This document shows positions 1-7,347 of a stretch of 19,992 nucleotides of DNA, piece after piece. Position 1 is the first letter of the stretch. Each line of letters starts with the position of its first letter. A program made the position numbers and the translations under genes. Under the pieces are notes generated by a model, which was not told the origin of the DNA, ran no database searches, and saw only the letters and a list, made by a program, of their open reading frames with translations. Source of the DNA: a candidate division WWE3 bacterium RIFCSPLOWO2_01_FULL_39_13 (GTDB lineage: Bacteria > Patescibacteriota > WWE3 > 2-01-FULL-39-13); NCBI GenBank assembly GCA_001772665.1, contig MEVH01000025.1, positions 6,136 through 26,127 of the forward strand, in the 5' to 3' direction.

Positions 1-43
1 CGACCTTACGGTCGGAGTATTTCGCTCGCATTATAAAAATACT
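1..43. repeat. Tandem inverted repeats downstream of ftsW
   Basis: Two small inverted repeats lie just beyond the ftsW stop. One is CGACC/GGTCG (1-5 and 10-14, loop of 4). The other is AGTATTT/AAATACT (16-22 and 37-43, 14-base loop). Read on the minus strand they could fold after ftsW, but no run of T follows, so a classical intrinsic terminator is not supported. The segment TCGCTCGCATTATAA resembles TTGCTCGTATTATAA near 9150-9164, so this may be a copy of a dispersed palindromic element. Confidence 0.4.
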
Positions 44-47
44 GATC

Positions 48-1220
48 CTACTTCTCTTCTTTCACTTCAACGTTCCTGCTCGCATTTAGAAGAAGTCCCA
101 GTCCCCACATAATAAAAACAGTTGATGATCCGCCATATGAAATGAGCGGAAGCGGAATGCCTGTTATAGGAAGAATCCTTACCATCGCTCCAAGGTTGAT
201 TAGAGTTTGAACCGCAATCCACATAGTTACTCCGGTAATTAATAATGTATTAAATTTATCTTTGCATCTTTCTGCAAGCAAAAGCCCTCGCCAGATAATT
301 GAAACAAAAAGAGCAAGAATTAAAGTGGTTCCAATAAATCCAAATTCTTCTCCTATAATGGCAAAAATCGAATCAGCGGTAACTTCGGGCAGATATGAAT
401 ATTTCTGCCTTGACTGGCCAAGCCCAAGTCCGAAAAATCCTCCTGAACCCAAAGCAATCATTATCTGCTTAATCTGGTATCCAAGCCCGGTGGAATCTAC
501 GCTGTCCGGCTTAATAAGTGCAATAATTCGGGCTTTTCGATATTCCGCCGAAAAAATGTAAACGCTTACAATAATTCCGATAACCGGCAGCGACATAATT
601 AAATACAAAATTGAATAAGGATCCGAGATAAAATAAATAGACAGAAAAATAAGCATAATAACAAATGCTGTCGTGAAATTAGGCTCTGCTGCTACAATTG
701 CCGATACCAGTAAAACCACCACAAACAAATTTCTTGCCGACACCCACTTTTTTGATTTATCCATTTTGGCAGAACTTAGCATCGCCGAAACAAATATTAT
801 TCCCGAAAGCTTCACAAGCTCACTCGGTTGAAATCCAATTCTTCCCAGAAGCGGGAATTCCGGTAGAGGAGATGGGTTTATTATCAGCCAGCGTCTTGCT
901 CCATAAACTTGCGGGGCAAAAGGAGTAGAAATTAAAACAAACAGAAGAAAAAAAATAGATATCCCAAAAAACCATGGCGATATTTTCGCTATAGACCCTA
1001 GAGAGACTTTAGACAATATAAGCATTCCAACAAATCCTAAAAACATCCACCCCGCCTGAAGGAAGAAAAAATGGTACTTATCCCCAAATACCCTGAAAGC
1101 ATATGCAACTGAAGCCTCGTAAACTATCCCAAGCCCGGCTGCAGCCAGGATTATAATTAAAGCAACCATCACCTTATCTATGCGTCTAGACGGCAATCTT
1201 GAATGGGATCGTACTGTCAT
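48..1220 (-). CDS. ftsW: FtsW/RodA/SpoVE-family peptidoglycan polymerase
   Basis: This is a 390-residue SEDS-family integral membrane protein. The family polymerises lipid II into glycan strands together with a class B penicillin-binding protein; FtsW does this at the septum and RodA along the side wall. About ten hydrophobic segments are visible from residue 17 on. The C-terminal family signature is intact: GIPLPLISYGGSS followed by a last membrane helix and a short charged tail. The length is typical. The gene lies near mraZ, rsmH and ftsI on the same strand, which favours FtsW over RodA, though it is separated from ftsI by a MurA-like gene and two plus-strand genes. The ATG at 1220 has no Shine-Dalgarno sequence; TATGAT ends 8 nt before it, which suggests a leaderless transcript. 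Confidence 0.9.
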   Translation of the reverse strand: MTVRSHSRLPSRRIDKVMVALIIILAAAGLGIVYEASVAYAFRVFGDKYHFFFLQAGWMFLGFVGMLILSKVSLGSIAKISPWFFGISIFFLLFVLISTPFAPQVYGARRWLIINPSPLPEFPLLGRIGFQPSELVKLSGIIFVSAMLSSAKMDKSKKWVSARNLFVVVLLVSAIVAAEPNFTTAFVIMLIFLSIYFISDPYSILYLIMSLPVIGIIVSVYIFSAEYRKARIIALIKPDSVDSTGLGYQIKQIMIALGSGGFFGLGLGQSRQKYSYLPEVTADSIFAIIGEEFGFIGTTLILALFVSIIWRGLLLAERCKDKFNTLLITGVTMWIAVQTLINLGAMVRILPITGIPLPLISYGGSSTVFIMWGLGLLLNASRNVEVKEEK

Positions 1221-1264
1221 ACATAAATATCATACCCGTTTAATATATAATTAGTACAGGAAAA
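1221..1264. promoter_or_regulatory. Divergent promoter region between ftsW and the Mur-ligase-like gene
   Basis: Only 44 bp separate two divergent start codons. On the plus strand TATAAT is at 1246-1251, 13 nt before the ATG, with AGG at 1258-1260 as a possible short ribosome-binding site. On the minus strand TATGAT runs 1234 to 1229, 8 nt before the ftsW ATG. No strong -35 hexamer is seen in either direction. The two -10 elements are so close that opposing polymerases would probably compete. Confidence 0.5.
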
Positions 1265-2137
1265 ATGGACAAAAAATCCGGTCTTCATAGATCAGCAAGA
1301 AATTTGCTGAGAAAGGTTCTTGGGCATCTGGTCAGGCGAACTATCAAAAAACATAGTCCGCTGATAATCGCGGTAACAGGAGAATATGACCCGTCAACGC
1401 TAAGAGAGATTTTATATTCAATAGCGAGTACCAGATACAATGCCAGGAGAAACCTTGAACGGACAGAAAGCGAATTCAGTATACCTCTTGCTATATTAGG
1501 AGTTCTATACTACCCCGGCGGATATTTTCAATGGATTTTCCTTATTTTAAAAACCTTTATCCAGCTTATTTATTTGAAAAGATATAAACATGCTTTGGTG
1601 ATTCAAATCAATAGGATTGACAGCAGCATTTACAAATTCTGGCTTGATACGGTATCTCCAAACTTCGTAGTAAACTCTGGTACAAAAGAGCTTAAAGATG
1701 TAAATCATTCATATAATATTCCGCGAGACGAAATGGATCTCATTTCATCGGGAGTATTTACCGAAACACTGAAAAAGCTTTGCAAAGATCTCGAAATAGA
1801 AACCAAGCAGGCTGAAACTGTTATCAAAAATCTTCCCTCCCCTATGCCGAGGATTAATTTCATTCCTGCGAAAAGTGGATCAACGATAATAGACGCCAGA
1901 CATTACTATCATCCTCCCAGCATTGAGGCAGTAATTGAAATAGCAAATTCTTTACCCGGCGCTAAATACATATTTACAGATGTTAAAACTGATTTCGGCA
2001 GAATTCCCGGCGGGTATATCATCAATAGTAGTCTCCCGCAGAACCTCCCAAATGACTCCGTGTATATATTCAGAGGAAGCAAAAACAAGTATTTAAAAGA
2101 AATCAGCCGGCTGAGTTCAGATATTTTCTGGCAGTAA
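1265..2137 (+). CDS. Degenerate Mur-ligase-like protein (MurF/CapB-type fold, probable pseudoenzyme)
   Basis: This 290-residue protein follows the order of a Mur ligase but lacks the catalytic motifs. After a basic N-terminus, IIAVTGEYDPSTLREIL (residues 34-50) sits where Mur ligases carry ITGxxGKTSTKE; the GKT of the ATP loop is replaced by DPS. IPLAILG (73-79) matches the segment after the N-x-N-T-E motif, but that motif is gone. LVIQIN (111-116) replaces the LEMG strand. About 60-70 central residues appear to be missing, and the C-terminal part resumes with a PSPMPRINF segment and IIDARHYYHPPSIEA (208-222), matching IIDDxYNANPxSM. There is no N-terminal UDP-MurNAc domain. The reading frame is intact and the next gene is directly abutted, so it is probably expressed. 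ATP-dependent ligation looks impossible; a binding or regulatory role is an inference. Confidence 0.65.
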   Translation: MDKKSGLHRSARNLLRKVLGHLVRRTIKKHSPLIIAVTGEYDPSTLREILYSIASTRYNARRNLERTESEFSIPLAILGVLYYPGGYFQWIFLILKTFIQLIYLKRYKHALVIQINRIDSSIYKFWLDTVSPNFVVNSGTKELKDVNHSYNIPRDEMDLISSGVFTETLKKLCKDLEIETKQAETVIKNLPSPMPRINFIPAKSGSTIIDARHYYHPPSIEAVIEIANSLPGAKYIFTDVKTDFGRIPGGYIINSSLPQNLPNDSVYIFRGSKNKYLKEISRLSSDIFWQ

Positions 2138-2686
2138 ATGACCGAAGAACATGATGTCATCAGAGCACAAAAAGATATCAGACATTTTGAAAAAATATAT
2201 GAGAAATATTATGACCGAATATTTCATTTTCTAAGAAGCCGGGTAAATAACGATGAATTTACCGCAGAAGATCTGGCTTCCAGCACTTTTGAAAAAGCAA
2301 TTAAAAACATAAAAAGCTTCAGATGGCAGGGAATATCTTTTTCCGCCTGGCTTTTTCAAATTGCATATAATACGCTTATTGATTTTTATAGATCAGCCGG
2401 CAGAAAAAAAATTTCACCTTTACCCGATGGGGACATTCCAGATTTCAAAGATCAAATTGAAGATCTTAATCTAATCGCGGACAGCAATACAAGAATTAAA
2501 TCAGCTATCAACAAACTCAATAAACGCGAGCAAAAAATACTCCATATGAAATTTTACGAGGGATACACCAACAAAAGAATCGCGAAACTTATAAAACTAA
2601 GTGAAACTAATGTAAGCACTATTATTTACAGGACAATGAAAAAACTAAGACCTCTTTTGTCAGCTGAAGGATATACTGACGGATAA
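2138..2686 (+). CDS. Sigma-70-family (ECF-like) RNA polymerase sigma factor
   Basis: This is a 182-residue protein with the two domains of a small sigma factor. Region 2 lies at about residues 18-85 (YYDRIFHFLRSRV, then AEDLASSTFEKA, FSAWLFQIAYNTLIDFYR). Region 4 is at about 122-175, with an HTH reading INKLNKREQKILHMKFYEGY, then NKRIAKLIKLSETNVSTIIYR. Region 3 is absent, as in ECF sigma factors. Its ATG follows the TAA of the Mur-ligase-like gene directly (TAAATG), so the two are probably co-transcribed and translationally coupled. The last 27 bp overlap the end of the convergent MurA-like gene. No separate anti-sigma gene is recognisable next to it. The target promoters are unknown. Confidence 0.9.
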   Translation: MTEEHDVIRAQKDIRHFEKIYEKYYDRIFHFLRSRVNNDEFTAEDLASSTFEKAIKNIKSFRWQGISFSAWLFQIAYNTLIDFYRSAGRKKISPLPDGDIPDFKDQIEDLNLIADSNTRIKSAINKLNKREQKILHMKFYEGYTNKRIAKLIKLSETNVSTIIYRTMKKLRPLLSAEGYTDG

Positions 2687-3856
2687 ATTCCTTAGTTTTT
2701 CTTCCATATCTGGAATATATGCCGAAAGGACATTAATACCTGATATCCTGCTAGTCCCCGGCGCCGTGATTGCAGTGGCAAGAAGCACACCAGACAAGAC
2801 GGGGTCTTCTATTACAGCCTTTATCGGAGCTTCCGGCGAAAAAGGTTTAATTATAACCCTCAATAGGTCTTTTACTGGTTCAAAATGCAGCTTAAATCCC
2901 AGCATATTCAACTCCGTGCAAATTTCCTCTATCATATGGCTTTTATCACATAGAACCTGTATCGACTTCTGAAATATTTGAGAAAATATAAGCAAAAGGT
3001 AAGAAACTTCGGCAGCAGAAAATCCCGAGAAATCATAGTAATCTGGATTTTCTGAAGGGGATTCCTTCCAGAGTTTTAGACTGTTTTTCTCTGATTCATA
3101 GCAGATTCCTGCTTTATTCAGCATTAGGAGATATTTGAGGTGCCCTGATAAATCTGAAATTCCAACATCTACATTCCCGTCAGAAAAAATTGCCAGATAA
3201 GATAAAAGAAGGAATTCAAAGCTGTTGTCTCCGCAGATATATTTGTCTCTTCCGTCTTCACTCAGCAATTCATCAAACTGCCTCACAAAAGTGTTTTCCT
3301 CATCATATAAAATATCAACATTAGAAGAGATCAATTTTAACATCAGGCTGGATACCGCTTCGAGAGTGCCATAATTTCTAATATCAAAATGTTTTTTAGT
3401 TAATCCACTCGCTGAAGCAGGCAGCTTAATTGTGATAATGTTATACGACCTTTCTACTGTAAATTCAAGCGATTTATAAAGCTTAATCTGCTCTATCATT
3501 TTTGGATGTACGACGCATTCTCCATTCCTATATAAAAGACCTGGAATTAACAGTTTAAGATACGGCTGATCATCTTTCTCATAAAATTGGACAAGATTTG
3601 CATCAAGATTATTTGAGGTGTCAACAGATATTGTTTTTTCATCTATCCAGTCGATTCGAACGCCAAGAAATCTCACAATTTCTATAAACCTCATAACATA
3701 TGCACATCTGGAAACATTCATTATCTTTGTCTTCCCTGGCTTCACAACAGCTAGGCTTATAAGAATAACAGCCTCAACAGGATCTCCCGATAATTCAGCT
3801 GAGCCAAAAAAGGGGCGACCTCCCGATATTTTTGCGTTTTTTGCGGTTTCGTTCAT
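2660..3856 (-). CDS. Degenerate MurA-like protein (EPSP synthase/MurA fold, probable pseudoenzyme)
   Basis: At 398 residues it is close to the usual MurA length (about 420) and keeps the inside-out alpha/beta barrel pattern: SGGRPFFGSAELSG at residues 11-24 and a C-terminal DPVLSGVLLATAITAPGTS, then EEKLRNLSVSI. MurA itself transfers enolpyruvate from PEP to UDP-GlcNAc. The residues needed for that are not seen. The family SGxKNAA motif reads SGDPVEA (23-29), losing the Lys-Asn pair. The GGCxIGxRP loop that carries the catalytic Cys/Asp is missing or reduced to HPKMIEQ. The C-terminal DxRA and HIDRGYE motifs read DPVLSG and VLSAYIPDMEE, losing both arginines. The frame is open throughout. It follows ftsI by 18 bp but has its own TATAAT, 7 nt before the ATG. 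A structural or regulatory role is inferred. Confidence 0.65.
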   Translation of the reverse strand: MNETAKNAKISGGRPFFGSAELSGDPVEAVILISLAVVKPGKTKIMNVSRCAYVMRFIEIVRFLGVRIDWIDEKTISVDTSNNLDANLVQFYEKDDQPYLKLLIPGLLYRNGECVVHPKMIEQIKLYKSLEFTVERSYNIITIKLPASASGLTKKHFDIRNYGTLEAVSSLMLKLISSNVDILYDEENTFVRQFDELLSEDGRDKYICGDNSFEFLLLSYLAIFSDGNVDVGISDLSGHLKYLLMLNKAGICYESEKNSLKLWKESPSENPDYYDFSGFSAAEVSYLLLIFSQIFQKSIQVLCDKSHMIEEICTELNMLGFKLHFEPVKDLLRVIIKPFSPEAPIKAVIEDPVLSGVLLATAITAPGTSRISGINVLSAYIPDMEEKLRNLSVSISFS

Positions 3857-3863
3857 ATTAAGT

Positions 3864-3892
3864 ATTATACGAACCTATTTATCTGGGACAAA
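3864..3892 (-). promoter_or_regulatory. Promoter of the MurA-like gene
   Basis: On the minus strand a perfect TATAAT runs 3869 to 3864. TTTGTC (3892-3887) stands 17 bp upstream as a weak -35. Only 7 nt separate the -10 from the ATG at 3856, so the transcript would start at or next to the start codon. The promoter lies over the end of ftsI, and would let this gene be expressed apart from the mraZ-ftsI run. Confidence 0.5.
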
Positions 3893-5584
3893 ACTATAAT
3901 AATTTGTAAGCTTTGAGGCGATCCCCATCCAAAGCGGTACTGATGTTTCAGCAGCAAAACCGCTTGGTGAAGAAGGCTCTTCAAGCCTGACCAGCATAAC
4001 AAAATTTTTATACGAAGACAAAAAGCCGGCAAACGTAGCATTGGTTTTATCCTCATCATACCCGCCTTCAGAGGGAACTTGGGCAGTGCCTGTCTTTCCT
4101 GCAGTATTAAAGTTTTTTAATACAAAATATTTTGCTTCCCCTCCTGCAGCAGCCTGTGTAAGCATATCTACCATAGTTTCAGCAGTTTTTTCACTAATTG
4201 GACGGGAAAATATTTCCGGCTCTACTTCAGTATCCCCATCAGACGAGGTTATCTTCGAGACTACATATGGCTTCATCAAATAGCCGTTATTTGCAATTGC
4301 CGAAAAGACCGACATAATCTGAAGAGGAGTAGCAGAAATTCCCTGTCCGAATGAAGCATTTGCGAGCTCTATGTCTTTAAGCGGATAGGAGGTATATATT
4401 AAACCGCCCTCTTCACCTTCGATGTCTATGCCAAGTCTGGCTCCAAATCCAAATTTGTGAAGATAATTCAAAAGCTGTTCGCTTCCAACCCGACCCCCAA
4501 CCCATGCTGCACCAAGATTATTTGAATGCTGAAGGATTTCAACCATAGTTTCTTCTCCATGGTGCTTTTCGTCCCAGTTGTCAACTTTATGGCCAGAAAA
4601 ATATTTGGGCTCGTCATCAAGATATACAGTTTCCGGTGTGACAATTCCAAGATCGATAGCCGATGACATTGTAAGAGCTTTCATTACAGAGCCAGGTTCA
4701 TAAATTGTAGATATAGCATTGTTTCTATATACTTCTTCGTTTTCTTGACTGTCGGTATAAACAGCCGGACTATAAGTCGGATAATTTGCCATCGCGATAA
4801 CTTCCCCGGTTTTAGGATTTATAACAATTACTGAGCCTGATCTTGCAGAATATTTCTCGACGCCTTCTTTTAAAGCAGTTTCTGCAATAAACTGCACGTT
4901 TCTATCTATTGTTAAATAAATATCGCTTCCGTCTACTGGGGGTATTTCCTGCACGCCTCCCCATAGAATAGGATCTCCCAGAGCCGATTTTTCTTGAAAT
5001 AGATACCCATCCTGGCCTTTAAGATACCCGTCGTAGGCCTGTTCTATACCATAATATCCGATGCTGTTTCCATCCGCGTCTTTTCCAACAAATCCAAGTA
5101 CATGACTCAAAAGATCATTTTCAGGATAAAACCTCGAGTAGCTCTCACTCATTTTAATCTCTTCAAGACCAAGCTTTTCTATTTCTTGGTGTTGTGTCCA
5201 AGTTAGATTTTCAGCCGTTTTCACCCAGCCTGTCTTTCCTGAGATACTGCTCTCAAAATTTTTCACGTCAAAATCAGGTATAACTTCTGACAAATCACGA
5301 CCAAGCTTTGGAGGATTTTTAACTGCAGATGCGTCGATGTATAAAGTATATACAGCTATTGAGGATGCAATAGGATAGCCATCTGAAGTATAGATATTGC
5401 CTCTTTTTGCAGGAATGGTGTATCTTGCCCACTGCTGTTCTTTTGCCTGTGCCTTATATCTGGAAGAGTTTAAAACTTGTATCTGAAACAGCCTGGCTGC
5501 AATGATAAGAGATACTGCCAGTACTGAATATCTAAGCAGTGCAAACTTTTGCTCTTTTGCAGGAAGATACTGAGAAGTTTCCAT
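3875..5584 (-). CDS. ftsI: Class B penicillin-binding protein (FtsI/PBP2-type transpeptidase)
   Basis: This is a 569-residue septal transpeptidase that cross-links peptidoglycan and pairs with FtsW. It has a short cytoplasmic N-terminus, one membrane anchor (about residues 18-36), a PBP dimerisation domain opening with RGNIYTSDGYPIASS, and a transpeptidase domain with all three active-site motifs: SVMK (299-302), SNN (354-356) and KTGT (497-500). No PASTA repeats are seen. The ATG at 5584 begins 1 nt after the ftsL-like stop. A TTG start at 5599 would add five residues and overlap that gene by 14 bp; the ATG is preferred because AGG lies just before it. The gene is in the mraZ-rsmH-ftsL-ftsI order usual for the dcw cluster. 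Confidence 0.93.
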   Translation of the reverse strand: METSQYLPAKEQKFALLRYSVLAVSLIIAARLFQIQVLNSSRYKAQAKEQQWARYTIPAKRGNIYTSDGYPIASSIAVYTLYIDASAVKNPPKLGRDLSEVIPDFDVKNFESSISGKTGWVKTAENLTWTQHQEIEKLGLEEIKMSESYSRFYPENDLLSHVLGFVGKDADGNSIGYYGIEQAYDGYLKGQDGYLFQEKSALGDPILWGGVQEIPPVDGSDIYLTIDRNVQFIAETALKEGVEKYSARSGSVIVINPKTGEVIAMANYPTYSPAVYTDSQENEEVYRNNAISTIYEPGSVMKALTMSSAIDLGIVTPETVYLDDEPKYFSGHKVDNWDEKHHGEETMVEILQHSNNLGAAWVGGRVGSEQLLNYLHKFGFGARLGIDIEGEEGGLIYTSYPLKDIELANASFGQGISATPLQIMSVFSAIANNGYLMKPYVVSKITSSDGDTEVEPEIFSRPISEKTAETMVDMLTQAAAGGEAKYFVLKNFNTAGKTGTAQVPSEGGYDEDKTNATFAGFLSSYKNFVMLVRLEEPSSPSGFAAETSVPLWMGIASKLTNYYSFVPDK

Positions 5585-5585
5585 A

Positions 5586-5870
5586 CTACCTAGAAGCAAG
5601 TCCAGGTGCTTTGTAATACTCTACACTGGAGTCAGTATATCCTAATTCTCTGGCTTTTTCTAAAATCTTCATTAAAGAGGCAGAAGATAAATAATCTGCT
5701 CGAAGCAATTCATTTTCTCTCTCAATGGACGCAATTTCAGTGTTTAAATCAAAGTATTTTGTTCCTGCTATTGCGGTTTTATCGGAATATAGTATTTTTG
5801 CAGCAACAGAGAAAAGTATTAATACTGCAAGCATGACGTTAAGAATTAAAGACAATTTAAAGCTTTTCAT
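5586..5870 (-). CDS. ftsL: FtsL-like septum formation protein
   Basis: This is a 94-residue bitopic protein. It has a short basic N-terminus, one membrane helix (about residues 7-28), then a helical stretch with heptad-like spacing (about 38-75, including IASIERENELLRADYL) that should form a coiled coil in the cell envelope. FtsL and its relatives pair with DivIC/FtsB and help recruit and activate FtsW-FtsI. Sequence similarity in this family is weak, so the call rests on topology, size and position between rsmH and ftsI. It overlaps the end of rsmH by 14 bp and stops 1 nt before the ftsI ATG, which points to translational coupling. Confidence 0.75.
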   Translation of the reverse strand: MKSFKLSLILNVMLAVLILFSVAAKILYSDKTAIAGTKYFDLNTEIASIERENELLRADYLSSASLMKILEKARELGYTDSSVEYYKAPGLASR

Positions 5871-6744
5871 ATATTCTTATTTTTGCGCTTCTTGCTGAAG
5901 GGTTGTTATCTATCTCTTCAGAAGAAGGAACTCCAGGACTTTTTGCTATTTCTTTTAAGGCAGGCGCCCGCCTCAGGTCTTTTACAATTTTATCCTCGAG
6001 TGAGTGAAAACTTATTATTACAAGTCTTCCTTCAGGCTTTAGAAGCGCGGGCGCCTGCCTAAGTGATTCTTTTAGACTTTCAAGTTCACTATTAACGGCA
6101 ATCCTCAGCGCCTGGAACACTCGAGTTGCAGGATTAATCCTGCCGCTCTTATACACAGAATTATTCTTTATTACGTTTGCAAGGTCTTCAGCCCTAATTG
6201 TTCCTCTAGCTTTTTTTGCAAGATCTTTTATAGCCTTCGCAAATTTTTTATGCTGGGGATCCTCTCCATAGTCTCTAATAAGATCCGACAGCTCGCCTTC
6301 TGACAGAGCGTAAATTAAATCATTTGCGGTAACAGAGAGCGTTTCATCCATCCTCATATCAAGATGCCCTTTATCTGTAAAGCTGAAGCCTCTTTCTTCA
6401 TTTTTTAATTGAAATGTGCTGACACCCAGGTCATACAAAATTCCCGAGACCTGTCTGTCTTCCCATCCTATTTCTTTCGCTGCATGGCCTATTTCGGCGA
6501 AATTTCTTTTCGCAATCGTGAGCTTTTTTTCTCTTATCTCTTTCTCAAACCTTTTCTCACAGTGTCTTACCGCGTATTCGTCAACATCAAGTCCTAAAAC
6601 GATGCCTCCGGCTCTCAAGATTTCGGCAGTATGCCCGCCTCCGCCAAGAGTGCAGTCTATATATCTCAAGCCTTTTTCCACTTTCAAATATGCTACCGAT
6701 TCATTCAACAGGACTGATTTATGGACAATTGTTTCTTTATCCAT
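5857..6744 (-). CDS. rsmH: 16S rRNA (cytosine-1402 N4) methyltransferase RsmH (MraW)
   Basis: This is a 295-residue SAM-dependent enzyme that methylates N4 of C1402 in the 16S rRNA P site. The family motifs are all present: IDCTLGGGGHTAEIL for SAM binding near the N-terminus, then GLDVDEYAV, GILYDLGVSTFQL, the GFSFTDKGHLDMRMD segment, INPATRVFQALRIAVNSEL, and IISFHSLEDKIVK near the C-terminus. The length is close to the usual 300-315. It overlaps mraZ by 8 bp upstream and the ftsL-like gene by 14 bp downstream, as expected in a dcw operon. The gene contains a GC-rich 14-bp inverted repeat (5958-5971 and 6047-6060) that stands out from its AT-rich surroundings. Confidence 0.97.
   Translation of the reverse strand: MDKETIVHKSVLLNESVAYLKVEKGLRYIDCTLGGGGHTAEILRAGGIVLGLDVDEYAVRHCEKRFEKEIREKKLTIAKRNFAEIGHAAKEIGWEDRQVSGILYDLGVSTFQLKNEERGFSFTDKGHLDMRMDETLSVTANDLIYALSEGELSDLIRDYGEDPQHKKFAKAIKDLAKKARGTIRAEDLANVIKNNSVYKSGRINPATRVFQALRIAVNSELESLKESLRQAPALLKPEGRLVIISFHSLEDKIVKDLRRAPALKEIAKSPGVPSSEEIDNNPSARSAKIRIYEKL
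5958..6060. repeat. GC-rich 14-bp inverted repeat inside rsmH
   Basis: AGGCAGGCGCCCGC (5958-5971) is the exact reverse complement of GCGGGCGCCTGCCT (6047-6060), with 75 nt between. In protein the two arms encode similar segments, RRAPAL and RQAPALL. The arms are far more GC-rich than the gene around them. AGGCAGGC also occurs at 9113-9120 in the glyS leader, so a small dispersed element is possible. Confidence 0.6.
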
Positions 6745-7168
6745 TTGTTTTTGATAATTTTTCTCCTATCACTGAGCTTCTGCTTTCGACATCTTTTCTT
6801 TTCTCGTCCCAATTTTCTCTGCTCCAAAGCTCTACCCAAGTTCCAAGTCCGACATAAACAGCCTCTTCTATCAGCCCTGAATATGTTTTCAGATAAGCCG
6901 GGATTACAAACCTGCCTTGAGGATCAAGATCAATCTCTGACGCGCCTCCAAGAAGGAATCTGCGAGTGTCTCTAATCAGTTCTGAGACGAAAGGCCCTGA
7001 AACATTATCAGATACCATTTCCTCCCATTGGGCAGGAGACATAATTACAAGACAGCCTTCATATCCTTTAGTAATAACCAACTTGCTTCCAAGCTCTTCT
7101 CTAAACTTGCCCGGAAATGCCGTTCTGTTCTTTTCACTAATTTTCTGCGAATATTCTCCTATGATCAT
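6737..7168 (-). CDS. mraZ: Transcriptional regulator MraZ
   Basis: This is a 143-residue protein with two SpoVT/AbrB-like DNA-binding halves. The first contains RTAFPGKFREELGSKLVITK, followed by GCLVIMSPAQWEEM. The second contains RRFLLGGASEIDLDPQGRFV, followed by IPAYLKTYSGL. MraZ forms a ring-shaped oligomer that binds short direct repeats ahead of its own gene and controls the dcw operon. The start is supported by AAGGA a few bases before the ATG. It is the first gene of the run that continues into rsmH (8-bp overlap). A promoter and three spaced GTGG cores lie 50-95 bp upstream, so autoregulation is likely. Confidence 0.96.
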   Translation of the reverse strand: MIIGEYSQKISEKNRTAFPGKFREELGSKLVITKGYEGCLVIMSPAQWEEMVSDNVSGPFVSELIRDTRRFLLGGASEIDLDPQGRFVIPAYLKTYSGLIEEAVYVGLGTWVELWSRENWDEKRKDVESRSSVIGEKLSKTNG

Positions 7169-7217
7169 TGATCCTTAACAAATCGGTAAGTCATGTCATG
7201 TCCTGATTATTAACGTG

Positions 7218-7241
7218 CCACCATTCACCACCATTCACCAC
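7218..7241 (-). promoter_or_regulatory. Probable MraZ operator: three GTGG cores at 10-bp period
   Basis: The plus strand has CCAC at 7218, 7228 and 7238, and a perfect tandem CCATTCACCA at 7221-7230 and 7231-7240. On the minus strand this reads GTGGTGAATG twice, then GTGGCACG. Known MraZ boxes are short G-rich direct repeats with 10-bp period ahead of mraZ. The position, just downstream of the TATAAT and before mraZ, fits a repressor site. Assignment to MraZ is inferred from these facts. Confidence 0.75.
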
Positions 7242-7257
7242 GCTACATAGATGTTAG

Positions 7258-7263
7258 ATTATA
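7258..7263 (-). promoter_or_regulatory. -10 element of the mraZ (dcw) promoter
   Basis: A perfect TATAAT runs 7263 to 7258 on the minus strand. No good -35 is visible; TTCGTA at about 16-bp spacing matches TTGACA in only three positions. Transcription would start near 7250, placing the GTGG repeats at roughly +10 to +33 and giving mraZ a leader of about 80 nt. Confidence 0.55.
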
Positions 7264-7347
7264 GGAAGAATACTGACAATACGAATAAGACCCGAGAGGA
7301 GATTAAATTAGTGCTGAAGTTATTGAATTGAGATACCCTGCCTCCAT

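Noticed and set aside
1..43. Intrinsic terminator after ftsW
   Set aside because: Hairpins are present but no T-run follows on the minus strand.
3865..4059. Small minus-strand frame inside the ftsI 3' end, and similar frames within other genes
   Set aside because: They overlap well-supported genes in another frame and have no recognisable family features.
7218..7241. Tandem 10-bp repeat as a CRISPR-like array
   Set aside because: The units are contiguous with no spacers, only two to three copies, and the site matches an MraZ operator.
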